Assembly (NCBI GenBank): GCA_022747635.1
Contig: JAKTNV010000006.1
Location: forward strand, 62,945,090 to 63,009,089
Reading direction: 5' to 3'
DNA from: Hetaerina americana
Taxonomy: Eukaryota > Arthropoda > Insecta > Odonata > Calopterygidae
Length of the DNA stretch: 64,000 bases
The notes under the pieces were generated by a model. It made no database searches and was not told where the DNA came from. It was given only the letters and a program-made list of their open reading frames with translations. The position numbers and the translations under genes are program-made. Position 1 is the stretch's first letter. Each line of letters starts with the position of its first letter. Shown here in pieces: positions 10,881 to 23,394 of this stretch.

Positions 10881-12850
10881 CTACCATTTAAGGTGAATTT
10901 TGGATGGACAAAACTGCTAAATAAATGTTTTGTTGCCCTTAACAAAACACAAACCAACATCCTACTCTACCGCAAATCCCTCTTCATTTCAGTGTACTTC
11001 CTTCCTCGCTTAGTCCAGTCCAACATCCCTACCCTATTGCTGCCCGCTCCTCGTTTGCCTAACATAACACCCTCTATTACAGTCTTTAACATCCCACTGT
11101 CGATCAATATGCCCTACATTCAGTTTTCCTATCTCCTCATGATCTCCTCTAACAATCAAATCTCCTCCCCCACCATACCTAGCACTTCCTCATTTATTTT
11201 CCTTTCGGTCCATTTCTCCTTCTCAAACCTTATACTTACATTACAAAATCCTCCATTCCATGTCTATCATCCTGCCCCTGTGATGTTTCCGCGCTGTATA
11301 GAGCTAAGCTCCATGTCAAAGTTTTTACGAGTCTTTTCATAGCATTATTACTCAATGTCCCTGCCATTAACTGCCTCCTACTAGAGAAAGCCTATTTTCC
11401 TAGCGCAACTCGTCCAAAGCACTTCCTAGATACGTAAACTATTCTACCTACTCTAATTTTTGGCCCTCCTATTTTAATGTTTAGCTTTGCCTTTTTATTT
11501 CTGGAGAACCGCATAATCTTTGGTTTATTTATATTGATTCTCATCATCTCGTCACACTGAATTTCCAATTCACACAGCAGTGCTTGCAACCTCTTGCTGA
11601 CTGACAAACTAAAGCTTGGTCATCAGTGAACCTAATTGATTTTACGAATTCCCCGCCCACTTTCATTCCTACCTCGAGTTCTCCCCATGCCTCTTTAATC
11701 TTTTCTCCTGCATACAGGTTGAACAGCTACGGTGATAATTGGCAACCCTGCCTTACACCTCTTCCTAACACTGCCCATCCGGACTCCCCGTTCCCCACTC
11801 GCACCTGAATAGTCTGATACGTATAGGTTACGGACTAGCCTCCTGCCCCTCCAATCTATTCCTACTTCCACAAATACACTGATTAGTTTTTCCTAATGCA
11901 CTCCATTTAACGCCTTTTTGAAATATAAGAAACAGGCAAATACGTCTTAATTGCATTCTCTATTCGATTTGTGATCACATTACTGCAATGGCATGGCGCA
12001 TACCTCTCACTTTCCTTAACCCAAAATGATTATCCCCTAAGCAATGATTTGCCCTGCTCTCAATCCTGTTGTGTAAGATCTTGAAAGCAACTTTACCTGC
12101 GTGGGATATGAAACTTTTTGTTCTATAGTCCTCACATGACGCAGCCATCGTAGTTCCGCAGGAATTTTGTCCACCCCATGGCCTTATTTGATTTCATTTC
12201 CCTTAATGCCGTTTCTCCCTAATTGTCGTGTATGCCTCGACCTAAGCTATCTTCATATAATCTTTCTACATGTATGCCAAAGCTTGTTGGCCAAAGTACT
12301 TTACCAATGAGTACTTCAATATATTCCTTCTCTCTCTCTTGGATCTTTTTTGTTTCAACTATTATTTTACCAGACTAATCTCCAACTGTTAACACAGATC
12401 TTCCCTTCTTACCTCCCGATAGTGATTTAACCTTGCTGTATAGCGCACCAATTTCAACCTTCTGCAAACTTTTCATATCCTCGTACTGCGCCTTCCATTA
12501 TGCTTCTTTTGCTCTATTTTTTGCCCATCTTAATACAATGTTTGACTCTTTGTACTTACTTCTGCCCAACTCCCTGTTTACGTTCTTCCATTTCCTTCTC
12601 TCATTTATCTTTCCGATCATCTCATCCGTGATCCATGGTTTCCTTTTTCTATCTACAGTTCCTATAGTACCCATTCGGTTGCCTGTAAGAGAATCTTGTT
12701 TTTACTTCTATATACCTAATTCAATTGCTGGTTTCTTATTCGACGTAATAATATCCATTCGTCTAACGTGCATGAATTTTTTACAGTAGTTACCGACCTT
12801 CTCCTCGCCTACCTTCCTTATAATTTATCTTATATGTTTCGATTTACTGG
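10881..12850 (-). mobile_element. Long LINE copy, minus strand, from EN-RT linker to 3' end
   Basis: This is the longest copy in the window. Read from the minus strand, 12850 to 12420 encodes the linker between endonuclease and reverse transcriptase (KPWITDEMIGKINERRKWKN, then KNRAKEAYWKAQYEDM). Around 11605-11660 is the RT active-site block, with TDDQAL for the usual FADD motif. Bases 11392-11607 give an open piece with INKPKIMRFSRN. Further on comes the GAE/FEMW-type C-terminal region (about 11180-11340). The 3' end is at CTACCATTTAAGG (10881). Stops and frameshifts are frequent. It faces the plus-strand copy at 8830-10683 tail to tail across about 200 bp. Confidence 0.8.
11392..11607 (-). 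pseudogene. LINE reverse transcriptase fragment (after the DD motif)
   Basis: A 71-residue open stretch includes CELEIQCDEMMRININKPKI followed by MRFSRNKKAKLNIKIGG. This is the thumb-side region that follows the FxDD motif in LINE reverse transcriptases, where a lysine-rich INxxKTKxMxxSR pattern is typical. The DD itself lies just upstream in another frame. It is a relic inside the copy at 10881-12850. Confidence 0.7.
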
Positions 12851-12854
12851 ATGT

Positions 12855-13090
12855 CATGAACCGAGTATCGGATATGTTTAGGCTCAGATTTAATCAACAA
12901 TAGTGACAATATTTTGCTCTTTCCATTTTAATCTTTTGGAAAAATTTAAAAAATATATTAAACAAAAATATTTAACAGCTACTACTAGAAATGGTGAATT
13001 TTTTATCAATAAACCTTCATAGTACTGTTAATATTATAGCCTCAGTTTCATTGAGTAATTAATGCTTAATATGTTATTCACTGCAACAAT
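12855..13090. other. AT-rich spacer
   Basis: Short AT-rich sequence between the LINE and the dispersed repeat at 13090. Nothing recognised. Confidence 0.4.
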
Positions 13091-13169
13091 TTAGAGTGTG
13101 AAAATCGTGCGCCGTGACCGGGTTGACTCCGTTAAAAGTTACTGTTGCGGCCTCTCCCGCAGTTTCTTG
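13090..13169 (+). repeat. Interspersed repeat, copy 2 (CCCGCAGTTTCTT family)
   Basis: GTTAAAAGTTACTGTTGCGG then CCTCTCCCGCAGTTTCTTGG at 13131-13170 is near-identical to the reverse complement of 60730-60769 and more diverged from 6408-6446. Confidence 0.6.
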
Positions 13170-13659
13170 GAATTTGATATAATTTACTAATCAACAGAGA
13201 TTTCACCGACTACATAACACTGAGGAAAAAAATGAATACGAATCCTGAATACGCAGTATTATTGAAGTCTTTTAATTCGTCAAATATAAATGATGACTGA
13301 ACCAAGTATATATACATACGCAAACTAATATTTATTTAATTATTTTTAGTGCTAATTGTGTAAATGAATTTGTTCGGTCGCTGAAAAAAACTAATGAGCT
13401 GCATTAAGTGATTTTCAGGATAAAACTTTTCAGTTGTATTATCTTTGGATTACATCAAATTTAGTGGTCCAAATCCTTTTCACATTTCCCATAATACGTT
13501 ATTTCATCTGTGTATTAGAAATCGCTCACAGGGAAAGAAATAGCTACTTATATCAACACAATGAAGCTGTTTTACTTGAATATTGCGGGAGTCAATATTA
13601 AAAATAACCTTTTTGTTACTGACTCGCCTTTTATGGAACAAATATAATAACATAACAGT

Positions 13660-13880
13660 TACCCCTCTCCCATAGACTACAACCTTGATGTGGTGAAAGC
13701 GCTTTTGCGTTCCGATGACCCCTTGAGCTGTGCTGGTGGGAGTAATCATAATTGCTCCTGGTAGGGTCACGCATGCTAGATAGGTCGAAAGTTAGGAGCC
13801 AGACAAAAGGTGTCCATCCACCTATTCCCAGTGGTGCACAAAAACCGCAGCTGTCGGTCGCCTCTCTTAATAGCAGCTAC
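13660..13880 (+). repeat. SINE-like repeat sharing a 3' tail with the SINE at 39771-40075
   Basis: The final segment CAGCTGTCGGTCGCCTC (13848-13864) is identical to 40033-40049. The 40 bp before it are also similar (CATCCACCTATTCCCAGTGGTGCACAAA against CATCCCCTATGGCGCAAA). The upstream 180 bp do not match the tRNA-derived head of the other copy, so this is either a different SINE with the same tail or a diverged or truncated copy. The short frame 13504-13770 (minus) over it is not considered a gene. Confidence 0.55.
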
Positions 13881-14189
13881 CTTAACTTTTTGTCAAATTC
13901 TAACAATAGCATCATATAAATTAATTATACCGCCAAAGAAAATAACAATTAATGCCCCTAGAATATAAAACATTTTTAAAGTAAATGAATTACCTACGAG
14001 TAAAATCAGTTAAATCTGTATATAATGTGATAAAATATGTTACACCAAAACGAAACCTTATTTATTAGCAGTAGTGTACCAGAGCTTGGAGTGAGCTCTT
14101 GACGGATTCACCCAATTCACACTCCTGGCAATTCACACAACTGTACTGGTGAGCCCCGACTACCATGAAAAAAAATCCTTATAAACCAT

Positions 14190-14760
14190 TTTATTACAGG
14201 AACTCATTTTTCAGCTCTTCATACTCTGTGTGTCCTTTAATTGTATATAATATTTCTTTTATTTCCCTCCATTTACCTCGCTTTGACCGCATTCTCTCAT
14301 CTATTATCTCTTACAGCAATCCATTGCCTCTCAGAATGTCTCGCATCAACTTATCCTGCCTTTTTCAATTTTCTACAAGCGACTTTCTCCCCACCCCCTA
14401 CCATTGCACGAACTTCATCGTCTCCTTTGTTTTCCATACTTTTATTTCCTCCACACTCACATTTCATAGACCTCCAATACACGCTTATCCTCCTGTCCCA
14501 ACTATGAAGCTTTCCAGGTCATAGAAAAAATACGCTCCATATTAAAGTTTTTACTAGTATTTTCTTTACGTCTTTTCCTAGGGTGCCCTTCATCAACTCT
14601 CACTTCTTCGTAAATGCTTCCTCACTAAATTCCATCATTCTTTTTATACCCCTACTCCTCTTACCTTTCTTTAAAGCACTACCCAAATAGCTAAACTGTC
14701 CCACCTATTCTACGATTTGGTATCACAGTCATCATGTTCCTCTAACAAATAATGGAAATA
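14190..14760 (-). mobile_element. Decayed LINE fragment, minus strand
   Basis: Sequence blocks follow the same order as in 10881-11480: the 3' coding end, then the FEMW-region equivalent near 14430-14500 (CATAGACCTCCAATACACGC, like the CCTCCATTCCATGTCTATCA block), then AAGTTTTTAC, then the strip around the start of the post-RT region (14640-14710). No open frame survives; the frames at 14165-14524 and 14241-14507 are antisense and not coding. Confidence 0.6.
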
Positions 14761-15307
14761 AGTTCTATGCATTGATTAAATTGAAGCAAGCAACAAAAAT
14801 TCAGGAAAAAACGAAGAGAATATAATCATTACAAAAAGAGGACCACTCCAATTTCTGGAATTCGGTAATTCAAACAAAGCTAACACTCGAATAGGGTAAT
14901 GTTAGAAAATAAATAAATATGAATAGCTAGCCAAACTATGGAAGCCAATTAATTTTAAGCAAATTATTAAAGCAAATAATTTAAATACCACATAAAGCAA
15001 TTCATATATCATAATTTTGATTGATTGAGTCTTTAATTCACCCACGCTGAAGGAACAAAAATTAAAAACTCTGCTCAATGTGTTGAAGTGTTCAGGAGCC
15101 GTCTAAACCGTACCAACTGTATTGCCTATAAAAATAAATAATAACAATTTCAATGATAAAAGCAAACCATTTCCTACACTCGAGTGAGCTAATTTCATAA
15201 AACCCTATGTTCCGTTATTTGGCGAACGAGATGTTATCCATGTTTTCGGATCCATTAGAGCTGATGAGATCAATTTCACATGACTGAATTTATTGATTTC
15301 GAAAACT

Positions 15308-15357
15308 AAGTTGAACTTGAACCATTCCCATTGATAGATATGGTTCAAGTTAAACTT
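15308..15357. repeat. Hairpin, 17 bp arms
   Basis: AAGTTGAACTTGAACCA (15308-15324) pairs with TGGTTCAAGTTAAACTT (15341-15357) with one mismatch across a 16 bp loop. No flanking T-run or gene suggests a function. Confidence 0.6.
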
Positions 15358-15608
15358 GAGCGAGGATGGTAGGATGGGAAAAATCTTTTTAAATATCAGA
15401 ATGTTACCTCTACAACGGGAAAACTAGATAAATTCCAAAGCATGTCCCAATATTCTGTAAACTAAGATTTCGATATCTCTGCGACAGCTAATCATGGGAT
15501 TGCCTTTGATTTCGCTTGGGCATGATAGGATTTAATTTTTTTGTTTCCGGAAAATTAAATTTATCGATGCATTTTGAAATAATATTCCATTATTGACAAG
15601 GCATAAGG

Positions 15609-15718
15609 AACCATATTATATTGATAGAAATGAGCTCTTACGGCTAGTAATATATAATAAATGTGAAACTTTTTTACGGCTATTGGAGTTTCACATTTAT
15701 TATATAAACCATATTATA
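15609..15718. mobile_element. Small insertion with hairpin, flanked by 12 bp direct repeats
   Basis: AACCATATTATA occurs at 15609-15620 and again at 15707-15718, enclosing 86 bp. Inside, TATATAATAAATGTGAAACT (15651-15670) pairs perfectly with 15687-15706 around a 16 bp loop. The loop and adjoining bases include ACGGCTATTGGAGT, the terminal motif of the foldback element at 2752-2952. The direct repeats look like a target-site duplication around a miniature derivative of that element. Confidence 0.55.
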
Positions 15719-16139
15719 GCCTGTACGCATTCCAGCATGCTTGAAAGTGGTGGTTTTATGGCTCGTTGAAGATATATCGTAATTATTGTGTCAAAGAGCC
15801 TAAGAATACGATTTTTGGTTACCATTGGGCTCCGTTAATTTAATCTCAGGCGTTGAGGTACAACTGGGGTAGGACAGCAGCTGACTCAGCTTTCCCGGCC
15901 TACAACAAGATTAAATTTTGCCATGCGTAAGCAAGTTAATTAAGTATCAAGTGCATGAAACACCAAGAAATTGGCGGTTTGCCGACGTGCCATTACGTTC
16001 CAAAGATTTCAGCTGATAAATGTGATAATTTTTTCAGACCCGTAGAACTTATCGTAATTTTTATAATGTATAAACAAGCTGACTTTCTGCTCTATATAAA
16101 ATGGATTACGATGAGATGAGAAAAGAACTTAGACACTCA

Positions 16140-16760
16140 CTACGGTGATGGAGAGAGAGAAAGATGGTTCGGAAAGAGAAGATGTGGAGGAGAGTTTACC
16201 GGGAGGAAAACGACTAGGGTAAGATTTTCGGAGGGTCAGCGGTGCCCTTAATCGGCCCCCTTCCACACCCTGACAACGCTTCGCCTGAAGACCTCAGAAA
16301 CACACTACATGCTCTATATAAAGAACATATATACGGGCAACAATACATACGCTCACATATAAACGTGTGTAGTGGGGAATGGAAAAAGAACTGCATTCCA
16401 CGGACGCGAGGCGGACATCTAAACGACTGCGAGATAAGGGTCCAGGAAAAGTTTTATCGAGCTGTGGCAGCTTAACAAAAGGTGAAGGGAAGGGGGGGAA
16501 GGTTGGTGAAGCAGGGTTGACTAGGGGGCTGGGGGGAAAGGCGGGAAGAGGTTTAGGGAACAAGGTGAGTTGAGCGGGTGTAGGGTGGTGAGGAAAAGCG
16601 AATGGAGGAGATGGAGGAAAGTTAGTGAGGCTGGACTGAGTGACGGAAGAAAGGAGTGGAGTGTGGAAAGAAGTGCCTAATGGAAATAATGAGCGACCTT
16701 CAGAGGCGATAGCTCGGCGAGGAATTAGAGGGGAGGAAGATAACATGGGTGAAGTATCGG
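16140..16760. other. Purine-rich GC island
   Basis: The plus strand is rich in GGA/GGG. Overlapping frames on both strands (16294-16746 minus, 150 aa, proline-rich) are products of base bias. No domain or splice structure was identified. Confidence 0.45.
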
Positions 16761-16829
16761 TATTTATTTGTGAGTCACATATCTTAAGGCAAAATCATTT
16801 TTTTCCAAAAACTACGCTCAAGTAAAGCT

Positions 16830-19150
16830 CCCCTGCTAGGTATTTAGTAATTAATCTATGGGAAACAAACCAGTTAAAAAGAACTCATTAAGCTGGAAGT
16901 TTAGAAACGAGAAATAATTCACAAATCCAAAATTTTCATACAAGTTTTCGGTTTTTGAATGTTTGAACAAAAATGTTCCTATTCCACTCAAAACATTTTA
17001 GTTAACAATTGAAATAACTGCTGCACGAACATAAACAATGGCGTTTAATTCCATTTCATAGACAATTCTTACATCTATCAAAATTTCAGCATAATTTTCC
17101 ACGTTAATATTGATCCATGGTCATTGTTTGACGCTTGATTTTTTTAATTATATAGAACTGAAAGAGTTATGAAACTATAAGACTACCTATTAAGTTGGAG
17201 AGAATAAATTAAATGGCAATGAAAAAGAACGTTTATTTCGTATATATTATTCCATTACGATTTTGGCTAGCTGATACAGCATAAGGCACCGTATACGCTA
17301 ATTAGAAACACCGAGTACCAGTCTCATTTAATGAAAAAAAAAGAAAAAGACCACAGAGGAATTTTGTGATGGACATTTTCAGTCTCAAGTTTTACTAATT
17401 TCAATTTAAAAATTAAGGTTGCAGAATTTAAATACATCTATTAAAAGTTGATCTCCCAGAGTCCCAAAGAGTATCTCTTAAAAGCGAAGGAAATATTACG
17501 TTAAACGGAGTGCTGCACATTCGATTTTCGGCATTGAACAAGTGTCATTAATACCGATTACAGGAAAAAAAGCTAAAGGTTTGAGCCCAGAGGTTGTTTT
17601 CATGATGTCATAAAATTCAACATCCTTCTATTCAAAAAAAATATATCTCCGAAATGTTTATTTTATTTTGACACGGGAAATCTTTACAAAAATATAATGG
17701 GAATCTGACGCTGTGTAAATAAACGAGAATAAATTGACATGAAAGAAATTATAGTCGACCTTTATCAAAATGAACCTTTCCGAAATACGAGTGTGGGAGG
17801 ATCAGCGAGCACCTGTACGCGAGGAGATAATTTGTGAGGTGCTGAATACGATTTAACGAACCCACTATATTTAGGGAAAAAGTGTTAATGTAGGAAATGT
17901 AGACTTAAGAATAGGATCGTATTAAATATCGAATGGTATGTATTAATTTAAAAACAGGATTATAAAAATTATAATGGATGCCCTGCGATACATTCTGCAA
18001 ATTTTTTCTCGGCGGATATTAAAATGAGAGGCATTAATGCATGTTACTGGTAGAAACTGAAACAAGAAATGACATCGGAAATGAACAAATCCATATGTGG
18101 TAAGAAAAACCGGTTTCCTTGAAACAAACATTTATCATTATTAAACGAAATTGCTACAAGTTGGCGGTCTATCAGGTAATAACATACATTAATTATGCAT
18201 ATAATTATGAATAAACTTTCAAAATGCACGTCCAAATTTCCTATAATTTATTTGCAATTTTCATAATATCTTTTACTTCATATGCTAGCATTGTTTGGGA
18301 AGGGCTCTAATAGATCAGCAGATGGACTCTTTCATTCTTTGATTGTGTTGTTGAGAATGGAAAGTTTCATTATATTAATCCATAGCGCCTGGAAGTCCTT
18401 CTTGTGCAAAACGTCATTTCTCCCACTTGAGTTATACGTTTTAAATTAACCGTATAGAATTTCCCACCGAATGCTTAATTGCGCTGTAATTGGTACATAA
18501 AGAAGTTTTCCTGAATGTCAAATTGCGTGTAAAACTAATGGCTTCCGTAGAAGTATCCAAAACAATCAGCCTAGCCAGCATTGGAAAGCTTCTCCTACCC
18601 TTGGCTCGTCACATGCAACGAATTCACTCGATTGTATTTATTGTATATTTGATATTTCATCATACATTTCCACCATAGTAAATTTATTCATAAGTGGAAG
18701 TAAATTTGTACACATAAAGCGGTGCAGTATCAAAAGAAATAAAAATCTCTCGCATTGGAGAGAGGATTACGCAGGATTAAGGTTAAGGAGAACATGGATA
18801 CAGTGATAAATGATGCCACGGCCATTCCTGAGATTTATTCCCAAAAAAGAAATGTCACATTAAATTAGAATAAATATAATAGAGTATAATGAGAATTCTC
18901 TCGTATTATGACAGAATTGTTGTTCCTAAATCTATATAAATGCCATCATTCACAAGCAGACCACCCCGATGAAATAGGAAACATAAGAGTTCCCATATAA
19001 TACTTATTTTCCTCCTTGATCCACTATAAAGTTAAATAATGTGGTACAATAAATCCATCTTAAGAGACCATTCTCAATGCACCTAATATACCTCAGTTTA
19101 TTTCAAATATCTCACATTCTTTAACTAGAAGACAACTGGCCCCATCTTAC
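16830..19150. other. AT-rich DNA with no recognised feature
   Basis: Nothing supported. Short open frames (17943-18131 minus, 18490-18678 plus) have no domains and look random. Confidence 0.45.
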
Positions 19151-20700
19151 TAGGTCGTACTTTCTGAGTTCTCGGATCTCATCCTTAGTCTGCAGCAGAG
19201 GACTTCATTTGGCGAGGACGTATGGGAGACGTGAGGGAAAAAAGCAAAATGACAAAGCCGAGGAGAAGGCTGGAAGGATATGGGAAAGAAAGACCGGGGG
19301 GGAGAAAGAGAGGGGGCAAAGGAAGTGAGAGAGATAGAGGGAGAGCGATGGAAGGATGGAGGGAGATGGCGATTAGTGTGCATGCTTGCTGTTCGGGTTT
19401 AGAGTGGAGGGGAGGGAGAAGCGATGGGAGAGGGTGGCGATGAGCTGGGGGCAGGTAGGTAGGCAAAGGCGGACTCTCTTTCCCGCCCTCAACACTCACC
19501 ACCGACGGCCCCTCCCCGCAGTCTGTACCACTCTCACCGTTCGCCTCTCTCCCATCTACACCCACCTCTCCGGTCCTGGATAGACTGGGGAGGGGATGGG
19601 AAGAGAGAGAGAGGAAAAAATTCCTCCTCCACCAGGAACGACCGCCCTTCACTCCACCTGCTAATACAATTTGGGCGAGACAGCCTGGGAGTTAGGCGGA
19701 ACGTGTGTGTGTGTACGTATGTGTCCGTATGTGAACGAGGTGAGGGATTCGTCGGTGGAGGAGAAGGTCGTGGGTGAGGAGGGCACGAAGGTGAGGGAGA
19801 GGAGGTGGGAGTTTGAGCGGTGCTGGTCTGAGGTAGGCAGGTAGGAAGAGGAACGTGTATGTGTGTGTGTACTTGGAAGGTGGAAAAAAATGGGAGGTGT
19901 GTGGATGGGGGGTGGAGGATGGAAGTGAAGTCCGGGGGTGGGGGAGAGGGAAGGGGGTTTGGTTACCCCACCTCCCAGACCAAACCACCCCTCCTTCCAA
20001 CCTACGCCCCCTTCCCGACTCCCGCCCACCCCAAAATTTCCCGCGGTCGCTTTTTCACTCCTCCCCACCTCACAAATACCCTGGCCCACCTCCCTTCCCA
20101 TCTCTCTTCTCACGAAAAAAAACTTCTTCCCTCCCTCATTCCAACACTCTTCTTCCCCGTCCCCCCCCCCCACAAGTTCCAGCCTCCACGCTCCCCCCCC
20201 TCCCCTCCTCCACACCTAACCCTTCGGAGTAGCCCAGGAGTTTTTTATACCGCGGGAAACCAACTCATGAATCATTGAGAGTTACGCGCCTCAGGGTCTC
20301 GGGAGAAGAATCGGAAATGGGGTGAAAAGGGGTTTTGGTGGGGCGGGGCTTGGCGGGGGTTTTCAGGGGAGGGGGTTGCTGCGAGGAAGAGTGGGGTGAG
20401 GTGGATGCGTCCACACGGAGATGCTCGAGGGTGTGTGCGGCTTTGGCGTCGGCTTGTGAGTGAGGTGCGCGAATTTCGGAAACGGGAGGGAAAGAGACGT
20501 AGGATAAACAATGAGAGAGGAGGAAGGGTGCGATCCGGGGAGAAGCGGCAGGGTGGGAAAAGGAAGCGCGGATAAAGGGAGGGAAGAGGGGAGAGCGTAA
20601 AGAATCTGGGGCAGGGGACCGAGAACTGTGCCCTGTGGGACGCGAGCCGGGCCGGCCTCGTAGGCCATTCGGCTCGCGAGAACTGGGCCGTACAAGACGG
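19150..20700. other. Large strand-biased GC island (G-rich, then C-rich, then G-rich)
   Basis: Bases 19150-19960 are purine-rich on the plus strand, 19960-20230 are pyrimidine-rich, and 20290-20600 are purine-rich again. Short GT repeats occur near 19705 and 19855. Many long overlapping open frames exist on both strands, all of low complexity. The right end (20615-20644, minus) keeps a reverse-transcriptase signature, so part of the island is probably decayed retroelement. Confidence 0.55.
20363..20695 (-). pseudogene. Possible jockey-like LINE reverse transcriptase relic
   Basis: The 110-residue minus-strand frame begins with ordinary-composition sequence containing ARVPQGTVLGPLPQILYALP (residues 17-36, about 20588-20647). 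This matches the block GVPQGSVLGPLLFxLYxxDLP that precedes the active-site DD in jockey/I/CR1-type reverse transcriptases. After that the frame turns into proline/serine-rich low-complexity sequence, with no FADD motif seen. Either the element decayed beyond recognition downstream, or only this fragment survives. The motif is long enough that chance is unlikely, but a profile search is needed. Confidence 0.5.
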
Positions 20701-20704
20701 ACGC

Positions 20705-22860
20705 GCGACCGAAATTTCAGTGAAATATGGTGATCCGGCTACCGTAAAGATTAGTCGGAACAGAAAATAAGGATTATATGTTCCTTAATGGATGAAATCC
20801 CCCGGGGAATTTTGGCTTTCGTGGTTTCGTTGGCTAATCAGTACCGGATGTACATTTTAAGTTCTCATGCGGGTACTAATTGTAACATCGAGATAAAAGG
20901 ATTCTCTGGACTATTTACGTAGCTGCCCAAAGTACTTAATTTAATTAGCACTTCAAAGATAAAATACATCCTCACGCAATAACATCATGCAACTTTTTGT
21001 CCCTTGCGTCTGCAAAAAAAGTTTATCCCACGGGCCAAGTTCGAGAACAGTATTCGGTTACAAAAATACGCCTTGGAAAATACCTCAATAGCATCAGTGT
21101 CATAATATAATTTAGTGTATTACATAAGCTTATGGAATAAGATTAATGAAAATCCAAAAATTCATCATATACATGTCCCAGATTCATATCTGACAATGAT
21201 TTTTGTATCAAAATTAGGCACTCATAGTAAGTGTTTACGCTGCTAGGCTAAATCTTTTACGAAAGTTAATATTCAACGACTTGTGCAAAATAAATAGCTA
21301 GGAGTTCATTTCATGAGATATTTTATAATTAATGAGAATGAAAAAGTGTCATTTTACCCCACCAAAGTTGGAGTTAAGCTTCAGAATAAAACAGCAAATT
21401 AAAATTCGTTCAGTGGCAAATTAGTATATTGAAGGTCGCAGTGATATTTTATTCAATAATACACTTGTAATACTATGAGTGAGCAGCAGTCGTAATTTGA
21501 GGACTAACTGTATTAAATTTCACCACCGAACATCAGCCATTAAACATATTTCTAACTTCCTTTTTATACTTTAGAGGTAAATGTAATTCTATAGTTCATT
21601 AGGACTATCACCCTGATTTCTACGTTGCCATAAATTCTAATTCTATTAACAGTTAAACAATGAAAAATACATATTGTATTTGTACCCAAAAAGAGAAACA
21701 AAAAGATTGAAATTTTATGAAAAATCAATTAGGGTACCCTGTAGTGATAGCGTAGAACATAAACATTTCCGTATAAAAATTAATTGCTATTCTTTCTCCC
21801 AAAAAATATGTTTTTACTCAGGCAGAGGATATGTAAATATCATGAATATACGAGTACTCATATTTCTCAGTTTCAGGGTCATTCATTATTTCAAAAGATG
21901 ATCTGAAAATGTTTCTTTCCATTAGAGATGTAGTGAACCGTCCACTGAGAGGAAAACATTAAGGTGAACACTTGGAATCCAACCTCAATAGATATAAGAA
22001 TTGGTAAGCTATGAATATTTATCCATGTTACTGAAAAATAAGGACCAACGCGCCTTATAAAATTGGAGATATAAATGAATAAATATGGTCTGGGAGTAAT
22101 ATTTGAATATCTATGCACGTATTATTGATTACCTGCTTACAACGTTCTGGTGTATTATACCAGTCATAGTAAAGGATCATGAGAATGACTGTATATTTTC
22201 AAAGCGTTCATTTAGACATGAAATGCTTATATTAGTAAATAATTGTTTTAATAACTTAGATGTAAAAGTAATGAAAGACAAATATTGTTTTAATCAAATA
22301 AGGACACGGTGACTTAGGTACCTGACTAATACATCTGACCTGTTTATCCAGATAATATAATTTTATACAGATTAATTGGTCTTTCTCAAACCATACTCTT
22401 CCGGAGTGAAATAAAAACTCAATTAAAGCCAGAGGTATCAGCTTTGTAGCAATTTTTCTAATGACAGCAATAGCGTCATCCGATTGTAAAACCCCAGAGT
22501 ACGTGCTCCTGAGCACTTCATTTTATTTGTTTTTAATACTCTCCATTAAACTAAATACATTTTACCATTTAAAAAGTTACAGTTTCAAATGTACAAATTC
22601 AATTTACTTTAGTTATGTAAAAAATCAATTTTACAATATATACATCAAGTATCTACATGTACTACGTTATTATTACAGGGTCATTAAATGTTGGTGATTA
22701 AAACTTTGGTGTCATCTAATATCATATCTGATTTCCTTTCTCGTCATTTCAAAGCTGTTCCAAAGAGCACCAAGTAAACTACATTTTCTTTAGATAGATT
22801 AGCTTTATTTTGATTAAAATATTTAATATTATCGAAATGAGACACATTTTGGATGTTCCA
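20705..22860. other. AT-rich DNA with no recognised feature
   Basis: No supported gene or repeat. Short frames (21674-21901 plus, 22461-22697 plus) are AT-rich and domain-free. Confidence 0.45.
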
Positions 22861-23345
22861 AAAGTGAATGAGAGTTCACGCGCTCGTAAAAGTATCGTTT
22901 AATCAGGATTGGTACGCGATCGTATATGACTAAGCGCACGTAATCAATCATACAAGTCCGCTGAAATGGTGAGAAAAACTGTGATTAATGTGGGGATATG
23001 TTGAACCACAGGGTACAGTTGTGCAGCACCAACAAGGTAGGCACCCTACTCTTGGCGAAAGATGCCGAGAGGTACACAGCTTAGTTCCCCCAACGACGGA
23101 CAGATTGAGCTCAAGTTTGGTCTTGATAGGCGAGGATGGAGCACTCCTCAAACTAAGCCCTACAAGTGCGTGTGCCGATGTGTGTCGCACTTCCATTCTA
23201 GAAGAGCAGTTCCTTACACCTGCGTTGAACACCTCAGTTGATGTTCAACTAAGTTCCAGTCGCAACAATTTCATGCAGTTTATGTTTAAGGCTGATTCAT
23301 CGTTCCAGATTCGAACCTTTGAAGTCTGGATGCACTAATAATATA
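22860..23345. other. Unidentified GC-balanced segment open on both strands
   Basis: This block stands out from AT-rich surroundings in composition. It has overlapping open frames on both strands (22988-23338 plus, 116 aa; 22948-23232 minus, 94 aa) with ordinary amino-acid composition, unlike the low-complexity islands. I recognise no domain on either strand. The plus frame starts at the TTG at 22988 or later. It could be a fragment of an old transposon or a decayed exon. Confidence 0.35.
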
Positions 23346-23394
23346 CGCTCTATTCAGTAATCTACACCTTCGATTGACAGTGAACTACCAGGTG

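Larger units (their letters stand above)
14765..16140. other. AT-rich DNA with two hairpins, otherwise featureless
   Basis: No gene is supported. It contains the inverted repeats at 15308-15357 and 15609-15718, listed separately. Confidence 0.45.
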
